A stretch of DNA of 64,000 bases from an uncultured Pelagibacteraceae bacterium (lineage in GTDB: Bacteria > Pseudomonadota > Alphaproteobacteria > Pelagibacterales > Pelagibacteraceae), in NCBI GenBank assembly GCA_902517455.1, contig CABYCN010000002.1, forward strand, positions 1 to 64,000. The letters run 5' to 3'. Below the pieces are notes generated by a model. The model saw only the letters and a program-made list of their open reading frames with translations. It ran no database searches and was not told where the DNA came from. Below are positions 25,701-35,597 of this stretch, in pieces. A program made the position numbers and the translations under genes. Each line of letters starts with the position of its first letter. Position 1 is the stretch's first letter.

Positions 25701-27199
25701 ATCGAGCCTGTTGCCTCTTTTCCTTCTTCAGCCATAGGATGAAGAATTAACTCTAAATCCTCCAAACTTATCCCAAAGGTATGTTGTTTTCTTCTTAAGT
25801 CTTCCCCTTCAAAATTAGGTTTCTCATTATTGATTGTCAATTTTTCATCTAAATCAATTATTTGCGAGTTAAAATGTTTAAATTCCTTAGCCAAATAGTC
25901 TTTAATTTTAGTATTTGTGAAAACTTTTCCCTTCTCAATTCTTACTCCTATAATCTCACCTGGGCCTAATCTTCCCTTAGATAAAATTTTTTTTTCATTA
26001 AGTTTTATCATTCCAGTCTCTGAACCAGCAAAAAGAAATTTGTCTTTAGTTATTGTATATCTTAGTGGTCTCAAACCATTTCTGTCATTTGCTGCAATCA
26101 CCCACTCATTATCTGTTGCAGCTATAGCGGCAGGACCATCCCAAGGTTCCATTGTGCTATTTAAAAAATTAAATAACTGTTGATGACTTTTTGGAAGTGT
26201 TTTGTTTTTTTTTGACCATGCATCAGGAACTAACATTAATTTAGCTAATGGTGCAGGGTGACCAGATTTATTCAATAATTCAAACACATTATCTAATGCT
26301 GCAGAGTCAGATACACCTGTTCGAATTACAGGTTTTAAATTATTCACATCTTCAAAAAGCGAGCTACTCATTTCCTGCTCGTGAACTTTCATCCAATTTT
26401 TATTTCCTTTGTATGTATTAATCTCTCCATTATGCGCAACAGCTCTAAAAGGTTGAGCTAAACTCCAACTTGGAGCTGTATTAGTTGAAAACCTTTGATG
26501 AAAAATAGCATATCTAGATATAAATCTACCATCTAGCAGATCTAGAAAAAAATCAGAAATTGCTTCAGCTAAAAACATCCCTTTATAGATAATTGATTTT
26601 GAACTCATAGAACAAATATAAAAGTTTGATAAAGATAGGCTAAAAGCTTTGTTCTCTATTTTTTTTCTAGTTTCAAAAATTTTTCTTTCGAGATTTTTAT
26701 CCAATAAATTTGGATCATTTGATTTAAATAATACCTGAATGATTTCAGGCATTGTTTGTATGGCTTTTTCACCTAAAACTTTTGGATTAACTGGAACTTG
26801 TCTCCAACCATAGATACTAAAGTTATTTTTAGTTAGTTCACTTTCAACAATTGTTTTACATCTTTCTTGCGAAACATAATCATTTCTAGGTAAAAAGATC
26901 ATACCTACACAAATCTCTGAGTTGTCATAATCATGACCAGTAACTTCTATTTTTTCTATAAAGAAATCTTTAGGAATTTCTAAATGTATTCCCGCGCCAT
27001 CTCCTGTTTTGCCATCTGCATCTACAGCGCCCCTATGCCAAACAGCTTTCAAAGCCTCAATTCCATATTCAACAATAGCCCTTGATTTTTTTCCTTCGGT
27101 AGATGCAATTAAACCAACACCGCAAGCGTCGTGTTCCATTTCGCCTGAGTAAACGTGATTTTTATGTAATAATTTTAAATTTTTTTTATAATTTTCCAT
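22694..27199 (-). CDS. gltB: Glutamate synthase (NADPH) large subunit
   Basis: [10 protein letters not shown] class II amidotransferase start, [24 protein letters not shown], GGxxGG-rich C-terminal GXGXG repeats. Confidence 0.97.
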   Translation of the reverse strand: [1501 protein letters not shown]

Positions 27200-28638
27200 T
27201 AGGCAACTTCTGATGTTTTTAATTCAATACTTTTAAGATAATTTTTTATTGAAGAAGCCGCATCCCTTCCATCTTTAATAGCCCACACAACTAACGATGC
27301 ACCCCTCACAATGTCTCCTGCAGCAAAAACACCCTCTAGATTAGTCTCCATCGTATCAAAGTCTGTTTTTATAGTTCCCCATTTAGTTACTTTGAGCGCT
27401 TGAGCATCAAATAGTAGTGGTAAATTTTCTGGATCAAAACCAAGAGCTTTGATTACCATATCTGCTTTTATTTCAAATTCTGATCCATTTTTAATCTCAG
27501 GCTTTCTTCTCCCTGATTCATCAGCTTCACCCAGTTTGATTTGATCGACTACTAAATGTTCAATTTTATTTCTACCTTTAAATTCTTTTGGACTTGAGAG
27601 CCAAACAAATTCTACACCTTCTTCCTCCGCATTATTAACCTCTCTTGCAGATCCTGGCATATTTTCTTTATCTCTTCTATAAAGACATTTAACTGATTTT
27701 GCTTTTTGCCTAATTGATGTTCTAACACAGTCCATAGCAGTATCACCACCACCAATAACTACAACATCTTTTCCCTCTGCACTTAGTATACCTTTATCAA
27801 ATAGCTCAACCTTATCTCCTAATCCTTTTTTATTTGATGCTGTCAAAAATTCCATTGCAGGAAAAATATTTTGTAAATCGTTTCCAGGCAATTCTATTTC
27901 CCTTGGTTTATAAACTCCTGTCGCAATCAGTATTGCGTCATGTTTCTTTCTTAATTGTTCTAAGGTTGCATCTTTACCTACTTCAAAATTCTGAACAAAT
28001 TCTATACCTCCATCTTTTAAAAGTTTTGTTCTTCTTTCAACTACATATTTTTCTAATTTAAAATTAGGAATTCCGTAAATTAATAATCCACCAGCTCTGT
28101 CATACCGATCATAAACAGTTATTTTATATCCATTTTTTCTTAATTGTTCTGCTGCTGCTAACCCCGCTGGTCCTGCTCCAATTATACCTACGCTTTGGTT
28201 TTTTTCCTCTTTAAGTTCAATTGGTTTAATCCAGCCTTTTTCCCAAGCGTTATCAGTAATATATTTCTCCATTGAACCAATTGTCACTGTCCCATGACCT
28301 GATTGCTCTATCACACAATTGCCTTCGCATAGACGGTCTTGAGGACATATTCTTCCACATACTTCAGGCATATTGTTAGTGCTTTGAGATAATTCATATG
28401 CTTCTTGAAGTCTTCCCTCAGCGGTTAGTTTGAGCCAATCTGGGATGTTATTACTTAATGGACAATGTACTTGACAAAAAGGAACTCCACATTGAGAGCA
28501 CCTACTTGATTGTTCTTTTGCTTTTTGATTAATGAATTCGTCATATATCTCTTTAAAATCAACTTTTCTAGACGCAACATCTCTTTTAGGTGGGGTTTGT
28601 TGACCTATCTTGACAAATTTAAGCATTTTATCATTCAT
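27199..28638 (-). CDS. gltD: Glutamate synthase small subunit
   Basis: CSQCGVPFCQVHCPLSNNIPDW, GAGPAGLAAAEQLR, VIGGGDTAMDCVRT. Confidence 0.96.
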   Translation of the reverse strand: MNDKMLKFVKIGQQTPPKRDVASRKVDFKEIYDEFINQKAKEQSSRCSQCGVPFCQVHCPLSNNIPDWLKLTAEGRLQEAYELSQSTNNMPEVCGRICPQDRLCEGNCVIEQSGHGTVTIGSMEKYITDNAWEKGWIKPIELKEEKNQSVGIIGAGPAGLAAAEQLRKNGYKITVYDRYDRAGGLLIYGIPNFKLEKYVVERRTKLLKDGGIEFVQNFEVGKDATLEQLRKKHDAILIATGVYKPREIELPGNDLQNIFPAMEFLTASNKKGLGDKVELFDKGILSAEGKDVVVIGGGDTAMDCVRTSIRQKAKSVKCLYRRDKENMPGSAREVNNAEEEGVEFVWLSSPKEFKGRNKIEHLVVDQIKLGEADESGRRKPEIKNGSEFEIKADMVIKALGFDPENLPLLFDAQALKVTKWGTIKTDFDTMETNLEGVFAAGDIVRGASLVVWAIKDGRDAASSIKNYLKSIELKTSEVA

Positions 28639-28821
28639 TTTTTTTAAAATTTTATATCAAATTATACGTTGTTATTGTTAGTAAAAGAATTATTTAAGTC
28701 AGTATTTATGACCTAATTTTGTCAATAATTGCTGTTAAACCTAAAGATTTTAATAATTGCATAGCTATTATGAATAAATCGAATTGTTTAAAATCAATAT
28801 TTTTTAAGTTACGACACTAGT

Positions 28822-29589
28822 ATGCTTCAAGAATTTATAGAAATCTTAATTCTATCTGCTATTCAAGGAATTTCGGAATTTTTACCAGTCAGTTCATCAG
28901 CTCATTTAATTTTAGTTTCAAGTTTTTATAACTTAAAAACAGGATCATTATTAATCGATATAAGTCTACACTTGGGATCTTTATTAGCAATTGTATTTTA
29001 TTTTAGAAAAGATTTATTTGATTTAAAAAATAACAAGAAATTTTTACAATTAATAATAATAGGGTCAATACCATTAATTATTTTTGGATATATTCTTCAT
29101 TCAACAGAAATTATTTATCTTCTTAGAAATATAAAGCTTATTGCATGGACCACATTATTTTTTGGAGTTATTTTATTTTTTTCTGATCAAAGAAAAATTG
29201 AAAAAAACATATCGACAAACCTGAATATTAAATCAATAATATTTATTGGTTTATTTCAAGTTCTTGCGTTAATACCTGGTGTAAGTAGAGCAGGAATTAC
29301 CTTAACAGCTGCAAGATTTCTTAAATTTAATAGAGTCGATGCAAGTAAAATTTCATTTTTATTATCTATTCCTGCTTTATCCGGGGCAAGTTTTCTTGGA
29401 TTAAAAGATTTATTTAATCAGACTATAGAGATCAATTATTTAATTTTATTTGCAATATTTTTATCTTTTTTATTCTCATATATTACGGTAAAATTTTTTT
29501 TAATTTACATTAACAGATTTTCTTTGAATATATTTGTAATTTATAGAGTGTTAATAGCTGTTGCATTATTTATTGTTATATACTACTAA
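28822..29589 (+). CDS. uppP: Undecaprenyl-diphosphatase UppP/BacA
   Basis: AIQGISEFLPVSSSAHLIL and LIPGVSRAGITLTAARFLKFNR motifs. Confidence 0.94.
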   Translation: MLQEFIEILILSAIQGISEFLPVSSSAHLILVSSFYNLKTGSLLIDISLHLGSLLAIVFYFRKDLFDLKNNKKFLQLIIIGSIPLIIFGYILHSTEIIYLLRNIKLIAWTTLFFGVILFFSDQRKIEKNISTNLNIKSIIFIGLFQVLALIPGVSRAGITLTAARFLKFNRVDASKISFLLSIPALSGASFLGLKDLFNQTIEINYLILFAIFLSFLFSYITVKFFLIYINRFSLNIFVIYRVLIAVALFIVIYY

Positions 29590-29593
29590 AATT

Positions 29594-30484
29594 TTAGTTA
29601 ATTTTTTTTGAACCTGGAGATATCTGAGAAGAAATCACAGCAATTAAAATTAAAAAACATCCTATTATATTATTGATATTTAAAAATTGATTTAAGATTA
29701 TCCATCCAGCGATTGCTGCAAATACTCCTTCAAGTGAATAAATGATGGCAGCTGGTGCTTCCTCTATATTTTTTTGCGCAAACATTTGTAATGTAAAAGC
29801 TATACCGCCTGAAAAAACACCTGCATAAATAATTGAAGCACTTTCTAAAATAATTTTTGAAAAAATTATTTCCTCAAATAGTAAAGAAAAAATTATTGAC
29901 AAAGTTGCAACAAATAATGCTTGTAATGCTGCATAAAAAATTGGAATATCGAATTTTTCCATAAATTTACCAGCGAAAATAATATGTAAAGCCCAAAATA
30001 TAGAACAAATTATCACTAAAGAATCTCCTAACATAATTTCAGAATTTGAAAAATCGCTCAACAGATACACGCCCACAATACATAAACCTATAGCAGGCCA
30101 AATGCTCCAATGAATTTTTTGTGAATAAATTAAAAATAACAAAATAGGGACTAAAGGAACGTAAAAAACTGTAAAAAAAGCAGCATTTGCTATATTTGTA
30201 TACTGTAATGCTGCTTGCTGCAAAAAGGTTCCAAGAAAAAGAGAAATACCCATTAAAATTAAATATTTAATAAATAAGTTTTTCTTACTATTGATTTCAT
30301 ACTTTATTTTTTTTCTCTCAAAAAATAATGCAATAGGTAATATTGTAAAAAAACCAACAATAAATCTCGCTGAATTAAATGTTAGTGGCCCTATATTATC
30401 CATGCCAGTGTCCTGTGCAATAAATGCAGTACCCCAAATAAAAGTAGTTATAATTGCGCATAACATTGAAATTGATTTAGTCAT
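29594..30484 (-). CDS. EamA/DMT family transporter
   Basis: About 10 TM segments, IWGTAFIAQDTGMDNIGPLTFNSARF. Confidence 0.85.
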   Translation of the reverse strand: MTKSISMLCAIITTFIWGTAFIAQDTGMDNIGPLTFNSARFIVGFFTILPIALFFERKKIKYEINSKKNLFIKYLILMGISLFLGTFLQQAALQYTNIANAAFFTVFYVPLVPILLFLIYSQKIHWSIWPAIGLCIVGVYLLSDFSNSEIMLGDSLVIICSIFWALHIIFAGKFMEKFDIPIFYAALQALFVATLSIIFSLLFEEIIFSKIILESASIIYAGVFSGGIAFTLQMFAQKNIEEAPAAIIYSLEGVFAAIAGWIILNQFLNINNIIGCFLILIAVISSQISPGSKKIN

Positions 30485-30510
30485 ATTTTAAAATTAACAA
30501 GATTTAATGG

Positions 30511-31608
30511 TTAAATTATTCCATTAATTATACAAGAGCTATCAAAATCTTCTTTGTTTATATAACATCCAGACATCTTCCTAACACCTTCAAATGATCC
30601 TCTACCATGAAGAATACGCCAATTATTAAATATAAGTAAATCACCTGGTTTTAAAATATATCTCCATTGAAATTCTTTTTTATTAGCAATTAAATCAAAT
30701 TTTTTTATACCCTCATAAAATCTTTTTGTAAGATCATGTCCAAGTCTGAAAGGAGCTCTATCATAATTATTAAAGCTAACTTGTAGTAATTCATTTTTTT
30801 TATTTAACTTAAAAATTGGTCTCTCAGCCTTCAAGAAAACTCCATCGCCTATATAATTACCTGTTACATTAATCGTTGATAAAAGATTAAACATTTGATT
30901 ATTTTCATTTTTAATTTTTTCAGCAATCTTAAAACCGTCAACTAAAATTGACTCCCCTCCCTCAGCTGAATATTCGGTGCAAAGCAAAAGCTGTAATCCA
31001 GGCGCATCATTACTGTAAGTACCATCTGTATGTGGTCGTAATTCATCTTGAGTATATGAGCTATCTGCTTTATTTTGATTAGATTCAAAACTCCACAAAC
31101 CTCCAAAAATTGAATTTCTTACATATCCTATTTTATTTGCGACCTCTTTTACTGAAGTAAAATCTCTATCACAATTTTTTAAAACTATAAAACCGTATTC
31201 ATACAAAATTCTTAAAAAATTTTTAAATCCTTCTTTGCTTTTTGTTTTATCATAATCAAAAAATAAATTTGTGCTTAAATCTTGATTTTTCCAAGTTTTA
31301 ATACTCAAGTTTTTTTTACTGGTTTTAATTTTATTTCTGTATAAAAACTCAAAAGAATAATTTACAGGGCTATCTAAATCAGGCCATAAAACACTTAAAA
31401 ATTTACCATTTTCTATAATCCTAGCATTTTTAATTTTTAAATTTAAATCTAATCCAGCAGTGTAAGTTTTTCTTTGATTAGTCCTTTTGTCCCAATTTTT
31501 TTCATCTTTTGCATGATCTCTTAGCCAAATATTTGGAAATATTTCTGGATTATCATCTTTAAAATGTACTATTAAATTATCTGAGGATATTTCAAATTTT
31601 CTAATCAT
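30511..31608 (-). CDS. Gamma-butyrobetaine hydroxylase-like 2-oxoglutarate/Fe(II) dioxygenase
   Basis: N-terminal DUF971-like LRDHAKDEKNWD segment, HTDGTYSNDAPGLQLLLC iron site, RILHGRGSFEGVRKMSGCYI. Confidence 0.85.
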   Translation of the reverse strand: MIRKFEISSDNLIVHFKDDNPEIFPNIWLRDHAKDEKNWDKRTNQRKTYTAGLDLNLKIKNARIIENGKFLSVLWPDLDSPVNYSFEFLYRNKIKTSKKNLSIKTWKNQDLSTNLFFDYDKTKSKEGFKNFLRILYEYGFIVLKNCDRDFTSVKEVANKIGYVRNSIFGGLWSFESNQNKADSSYTQDELRPHTDGTYSNDAPGLQLLLCTEYSAEGGESILVDGFKIAEKIKNENNQMFNLLSTINVTGNYIGDGVFLKAERPIFKLNKKNELLQVSFNNYDRAPFRLGHDLTKRFYEGIKKFDLIANKKEFQWRYILKPGDLLIFNNWRILHGRGSFEGVRKMSGCYINKEDFDSSCIINGII

Positions 31609-32534
31609 AAACTTAAATTATAAGCAAAATTTGGACCGAGATTTTTTTTTAAATCATTGTTAAATCTAGCTGCTTCAGCTCCATCTATTATTCTATGATC
31701 ATAAGATAATGATAAAGGAAGCATAGTTCGAATAACAAATTTACCATTTATATAAATTTGTTTTTTTTCTGATTTACCTATTCCTAGAATAGCAACCTCT
31801 GGATAATTTATTATTGGAGTAAAAAATGAACCACCAATTCCACCAAGACTTGTTATGGTCATAGAACCACCAAAAAGTTCTTTTTTTTCGATTTTTAAGT
31901 TTCTACAATCTTCACTTACTTTTTTTAATTCTTTTGCAATTTTTGAAATTTTTTTGTTATCGACATTTCTTAATTTTGGAACCATAAGCCCATGAGGAGT
32001 ATCTACCGCTATACCTATGTGACAATATCTTTTAAATGTCATTTTTCCTTTTTCAATCTCATCTATAGAAGAATTGAAATTAGGATATTTTTTTAATGAA
32101 ATTGATAATGCTTTAATTATAAATGCTAATGGAGTTATTTTTTTTATTTCTTTAGTATATACATCTTTTAAAGAATTTCTGAATTCTTCTATCTCAGTTA
32201 TATCAGCCTCATCATGATTAGTAACGTGTGGTATTTTTGTCCATGAATTAAGCAAATATTTTGATGCTAATTTTTTAACCCTTGGAATATCTTTGATTTC
32301 AACTTCACCAAATTCCGAATGAGCATAATCTATTTTTATTTTTTGATACTCTTGAGAATTAATCTTATCGCTTTGATTTGATTGCTTAGAGACAAATAAT
32401 TTGATGTCATCCTCTATAACTCTGCCGTTTTTTTTACTTCCTTTTACTTTGTTAATATCTACTCCAAGTTCTCTGGCAAATTTTCTTGCTTTCGGTGATG
32501 CTGATACCATATTCGTAAAATTTTTTTTTAACAT
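31605..32534 (-). CDS. Dihydrolipoyl acyltransferase E2: peripheral subunit-binding plus catalytic domains, no lipoyl domain
   Basis: SPKARKFARELGVDINKVKGSKKNGRVIEDDI binding domain; catalytic LSLSYDHRIIDGAEAARF; ORF begins at the binding domain. Confidence 0.88.
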   Translation of the reverse strand: MLKKNFTNMVSASPKARKFARELGVDINKVKGSKKNGRVIEDDIKLFVSKQSNQSDKINSQEYQKIKIDYAHSEFGEVEIKDIPRVKKLASKYLLNSWTKIPHVTNHDEADITEIEEFRNSLKDVYTKEIKKITPLAFIIKALSISLKKYPNFNSSIDEIEKGKMTFKRYCHIGIAVDTPHGLMVPKLRNVDNKKISKIAKELKKVSEDCRNLKIEKKELFGGSMTITSLGGIGGSFFTPIINYPEVAILGIGKSEKKQIYINGKFVIRTMLPLSLSYDHRIIDGAEAARFNNDLKKNLGPNFAYNLSL

Positions 32535-35500
32535 TTATATTTTTGTAGGCATGGGTTTATTAGGATCAATTTTATATTTTTTAATCGCATCTGAGGCATA
32601 TTTGGATGCTAAAAGTTGTTCTTTTGCTAGTACACTCAACCCGTATGTAACAATATGCTCTTTGTCAACTTCAAAAAATTTTCTTAAATTTTTTCTAGTA
32701 TCGCTTCTACCAAATCCATCTGTTCCTAAAGAATAGAAACTTTTATTTATATATGGTCTTATCTGATCAGAATTCATTTTAATATAATCTGATGCAGCTA
32801 ATATTGGACCTTCAGTTTTTCCTAAACATCTTTCCACATACGATTTTTTTGATTCTTTATCAGGGTTTAATAAATTATATCTCTCTACTTCTAACCCATC
32901 TTTTCTCAATTCGTTGAAGCTTGTAACACTCCAAACCTCACTGTCTATATTATATTCTTTCTGCAATATTTCAGCACCTGCAATCATTTCTCTTAAAATT
33001 GTACCTGAGCCTAGAAACTGAATTTTATTTTTTTTATATTTTATAAACTCTTTAATTTTATACATACCTTTAAGAATACCTTCTTCACAGTTCTTTTCCT
33101 TTGGCATCTCTGGGTGTGGATAATTTTCATTCATAGTAGTAATGTAATAGAAAATATTCTCATTTTTCTCATGCATTCTTTTAAGTCCTTCTCTAAAAAT
33201 TACTGCTAACTCATAATGAAATGTAGGATCATAAGAAATACAATTTGGTATTGTCGATGCTATTAAATGACTATGGCCATCTTGATGCTGTAACCCCTCC
33301 CCAGCTAATGTAGTCCTCCCAGCAGTAGCTCCAATTAAAAAACCTCTAGATTGACTATCAGCACCCGCCCAAGCCAAGTCCCCTATTCTTTGAAAACCAA
33401 ACATGGAATAGAACAAATAAATAGGGATCATTTCTATATCGTGGTTGGTATAAGAAGTCCCTGCAGCAATCCAAGAAGACATTGCACCTGCTTCTGTGAT
33501 CCCCTCCTCCAATACCTGACCGCTCTTTTCCTCTCTATAAGAGCTTAATTGTGCAGAGTCCTCAGGTTCATACTTCTGGCCTTCGTGAGCATATATTCCA
33601 ACTTTTTGAAAAAAACCCTCCATGCCAAAAGTTCTTGCCTCATCAGGTATAATTGGAACTAACCTTGGAGCTACATTTTTATCCCTTAGAAGGCTTGTTA
33701 ACATCCTTACCAATGCCATTGTAGTTGACATTTCCTTTTTACCAGTTGATTCTTTCATACTATCAAAAATATTTTTAGGAGGTGCTTTTATTGATTTGGC
33801 ATAGGTAGTTCTTTCAGGAATAAATCCACCGAGCCGAAGTCTTCTTTCTTTAAGATACTTTATTTCAGCTGAACTGTCTGCAGGCTTATAATACTCAATA
33901 TTTTTTACTTGATTATCAGTCAAAGGAACATCAAACCTGTCTCTATAATACATTAAATCATTAATATCTAATTTCTTTGTTTGATGAGTTGTATTAACAC
34001 TTTCTCCACTTTTACCCATTCCATAACCCTTAATTGTTTTAGCTATTACAACTGTTGGACTGCCGAAGTTTTTAGAGGCTTTGTCATAGGCAGCAAACAC
34101 TTTGTGAGGATCATGGCCACCTCTGTTCAATCTCCATATATCTTTATCAGATAAGCTTGAAACTAATTCTTTTGTCTCTGGATACTTTCCAAAAAACTTC
34201 TCTCTAACGAAAGCACCATCTCTGGCTTTGATTGCTTGATACTCTCCATCAACAGTTTCATTCATAATCTTAACGAGATGACCTGTCTTATCATTAGCTA
34301 ATAACGAGTCCCAATATGACCCCCATATAACTTTAATTACATTCCAACCGGCCCCTCTAAAAATTCCCTCCAACTCTTGTATTATTTTTCCATTACCTCT
34401 TACAGGACCATCTAATCTTTGCAGATTGCAGTTAATTACAAAAATCAAATTATCTAGATTTTCTCTTGCTGCTAAACCAATAGCGCCTAGAGACTCGGGT
34501 TCATCCATCTCACCATCCCCTAAAAAAGCCCAAACTTTTCTTCCCTCATCTTTAATCAGACCTCTATTGATTAAATATTTCATATATCGAGCTTGATAAA
34601 TTGCTAACATTGGACCCAGCCCCATTGAAACTGTTGGAAATTGCCAAAATTTTGGCATCAACCATGGATGGGGATAAGATGATAAGCCGCCAGGATTAAC
34701 CTCCTGTCTAAAACTGTCTAGCTGTTTTTCATTAAGTCTTCCCTCAAGAAAAGCTCTTGCATACATGCCAGGAGCACTATGACCTTGAAAATAAATTAAA
34801 TCTCCACCGAATTTATTATTTTTGGCTCTCCAAAAATGATTCATCCCCACATCATAAAGAGTTGCAGCAGAGGCAAAGGTCCCAATATGTCCTCCAAGCT
34901 CTGGGAATTTCTTGTTAGCTCTAACTACCATAGCAGCTGAATTCCATCTTATTAGTGATCTAATTTTTCTCTCAATATTTTGATCTCCATTAGATTTTTT
35001 TTCTTCACTGACAGGGATAGTGTTTATATATGGAGTGTTTTGAGTATAAGGAATATTCGCACCCTCACTGTAAGCTTTATTTATTAATTCCTTTATCAAA
35101 TAATGAGCTCTTTGATTTCCATCTTTTTGAATAACTGCAGATAAAGAATCTAACCATTCATTGGTTTCAAGAGGATCTATATCATCTTTATTGATAGTTT
35201 TAATAACACCACTTTTTTTTTCAATATTTCTTAAGATTTCATTTTGTTGGTTTTCAGGCTTTTTAATAATTTTCTCTTGAAATTTTTCTAAAGAAATTTC
35301 TGCTTCTTTAATTAAATTTTCAGTATTCTTAGGTACGTTCTCTGGTATTTTTGTAGAACTTTTTGAACTAAGAACAGTTAAAAGATAATCACCTTTAGAG
35401 ACTTTATCTCCAATTTTAACTCCAATTTTTTCAATTTTACCCTCAATAGTTGAAGGAATTTCAACACTTGATTTATCACTTTCAATAGTTACCACCGGAT

Positions 35501-35597
35501 CATTTTTTTTTAATTCTTGTCCTTCTTTAACAAGTAGTTCAATCACTTCTACATTTTCAAATTCTCCAATATCGGGAACTAATAATTTTTCACTCAT
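32535..35597 (-). CDS. aceE: Pyruvate dehydrogenase E1, homodimeric AceE type, with N-terminal lipoyl domain fusion
   Basis: N-terminal LLVPDIGEFENVEVIELLVKEG...ESDKSSVEIPS lipoyl domain; then DPLETNEWLDSLSAVIQKDG, FLGDGEMDEPESLGAIGLAARENLDNLIFVINCNLQRLDGPVRGN. Confidence 0.93.
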   Translation of the reverse strand: MSEKLLVPDIGEFENVEVIELLVKEGQELKKNDPVVTIESDKSSVEIPSTIEGKIEKIGVKIGDKVSKGDYLLTVLSSKSSTKIPENVPKNTENLIKEAEISLEKFQEKIIKKPENQQNEILRNIEKKSGVIKTINKDDIDPLETNEWLDSLSAVIQKDGNQRAHYLIKELINKAYSEGANIPYTQNTPYINTIPVSEEKKSNGDQNIERKIRSLIRWNSAAMVVRANKKFPELGGHIGTFASAATLYDVGMNHFWRAKNNKFGGDLIYFQGHSAPGMYARAFLEGRLNEKQLDSFRQEVNPGGLSSYPHPWLMPKFWQFPTVSMGLGPMLAIYQARYMKYLINRGLIKDEGRKVWAFLGDGEMDEPESLGAIGLAARENLDNLIFVINCNLQRLDGPVRGNGKIIQELEGIFRGAGWNVIKVIWGSYWDSLLANDKTGHLVKIMNETVDGEYQAIKARDGAFVREKFFGKYPETKELVSSLSDKDIWRLNRGGHDPHKVFAAYDKASKNFGSPTVVIAKTIKGYGMGKSGESVNTTHQTKKLDINDLMYYRDRFDVPLTDNQVKNIEYYKPADSSAEIKYLKERRLRLGGFIPERTTYAKSIKAPPKNIFDSMKESTGKKEMSTTMALVRMLTSLLRDKNVAPRLVPIIPDEARTFGMEGFFQKVGIYAHEGQKYEPEDSAQLSSYREEKSGQVLEEGITEAGAMSSWIAAGTSYTNHDIEMIPIYLFYSMFGFQRIGDLAWAGADSQSRGFLIGATAGRTTLAGEGLQHQDGHSHLIASTIPNCISYDPTFHYELAVIFREGLKRMHEKNENIFYYITTMNENYPHPEMPKEKNCEEGILKGMYKIKEFIKYKKNKIQFLGSGTILREMIAGAEILQKEYNIDSEVWSVTSFNELRKDGLEVERYNLLNPDKESKKSYVERCLGKTEGPILAASDYIKMNSDQIRPYINKSFYSLGTDGFGRSDTRKNLRKFFEVDKEHIVTYGLSVLAKEQLLASKYASDAIKKYKIDPNKPMPTKI

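Noticed and set aside
32401-32736. Antisense ORFs listed opposite conserved genes (e.g. 32401-32736, 15382-15678, 25917-26183, 23988-24185)
   Set aside because: Lie opposite strongly conserved coding sequence with no family similarity; shadow ORFs
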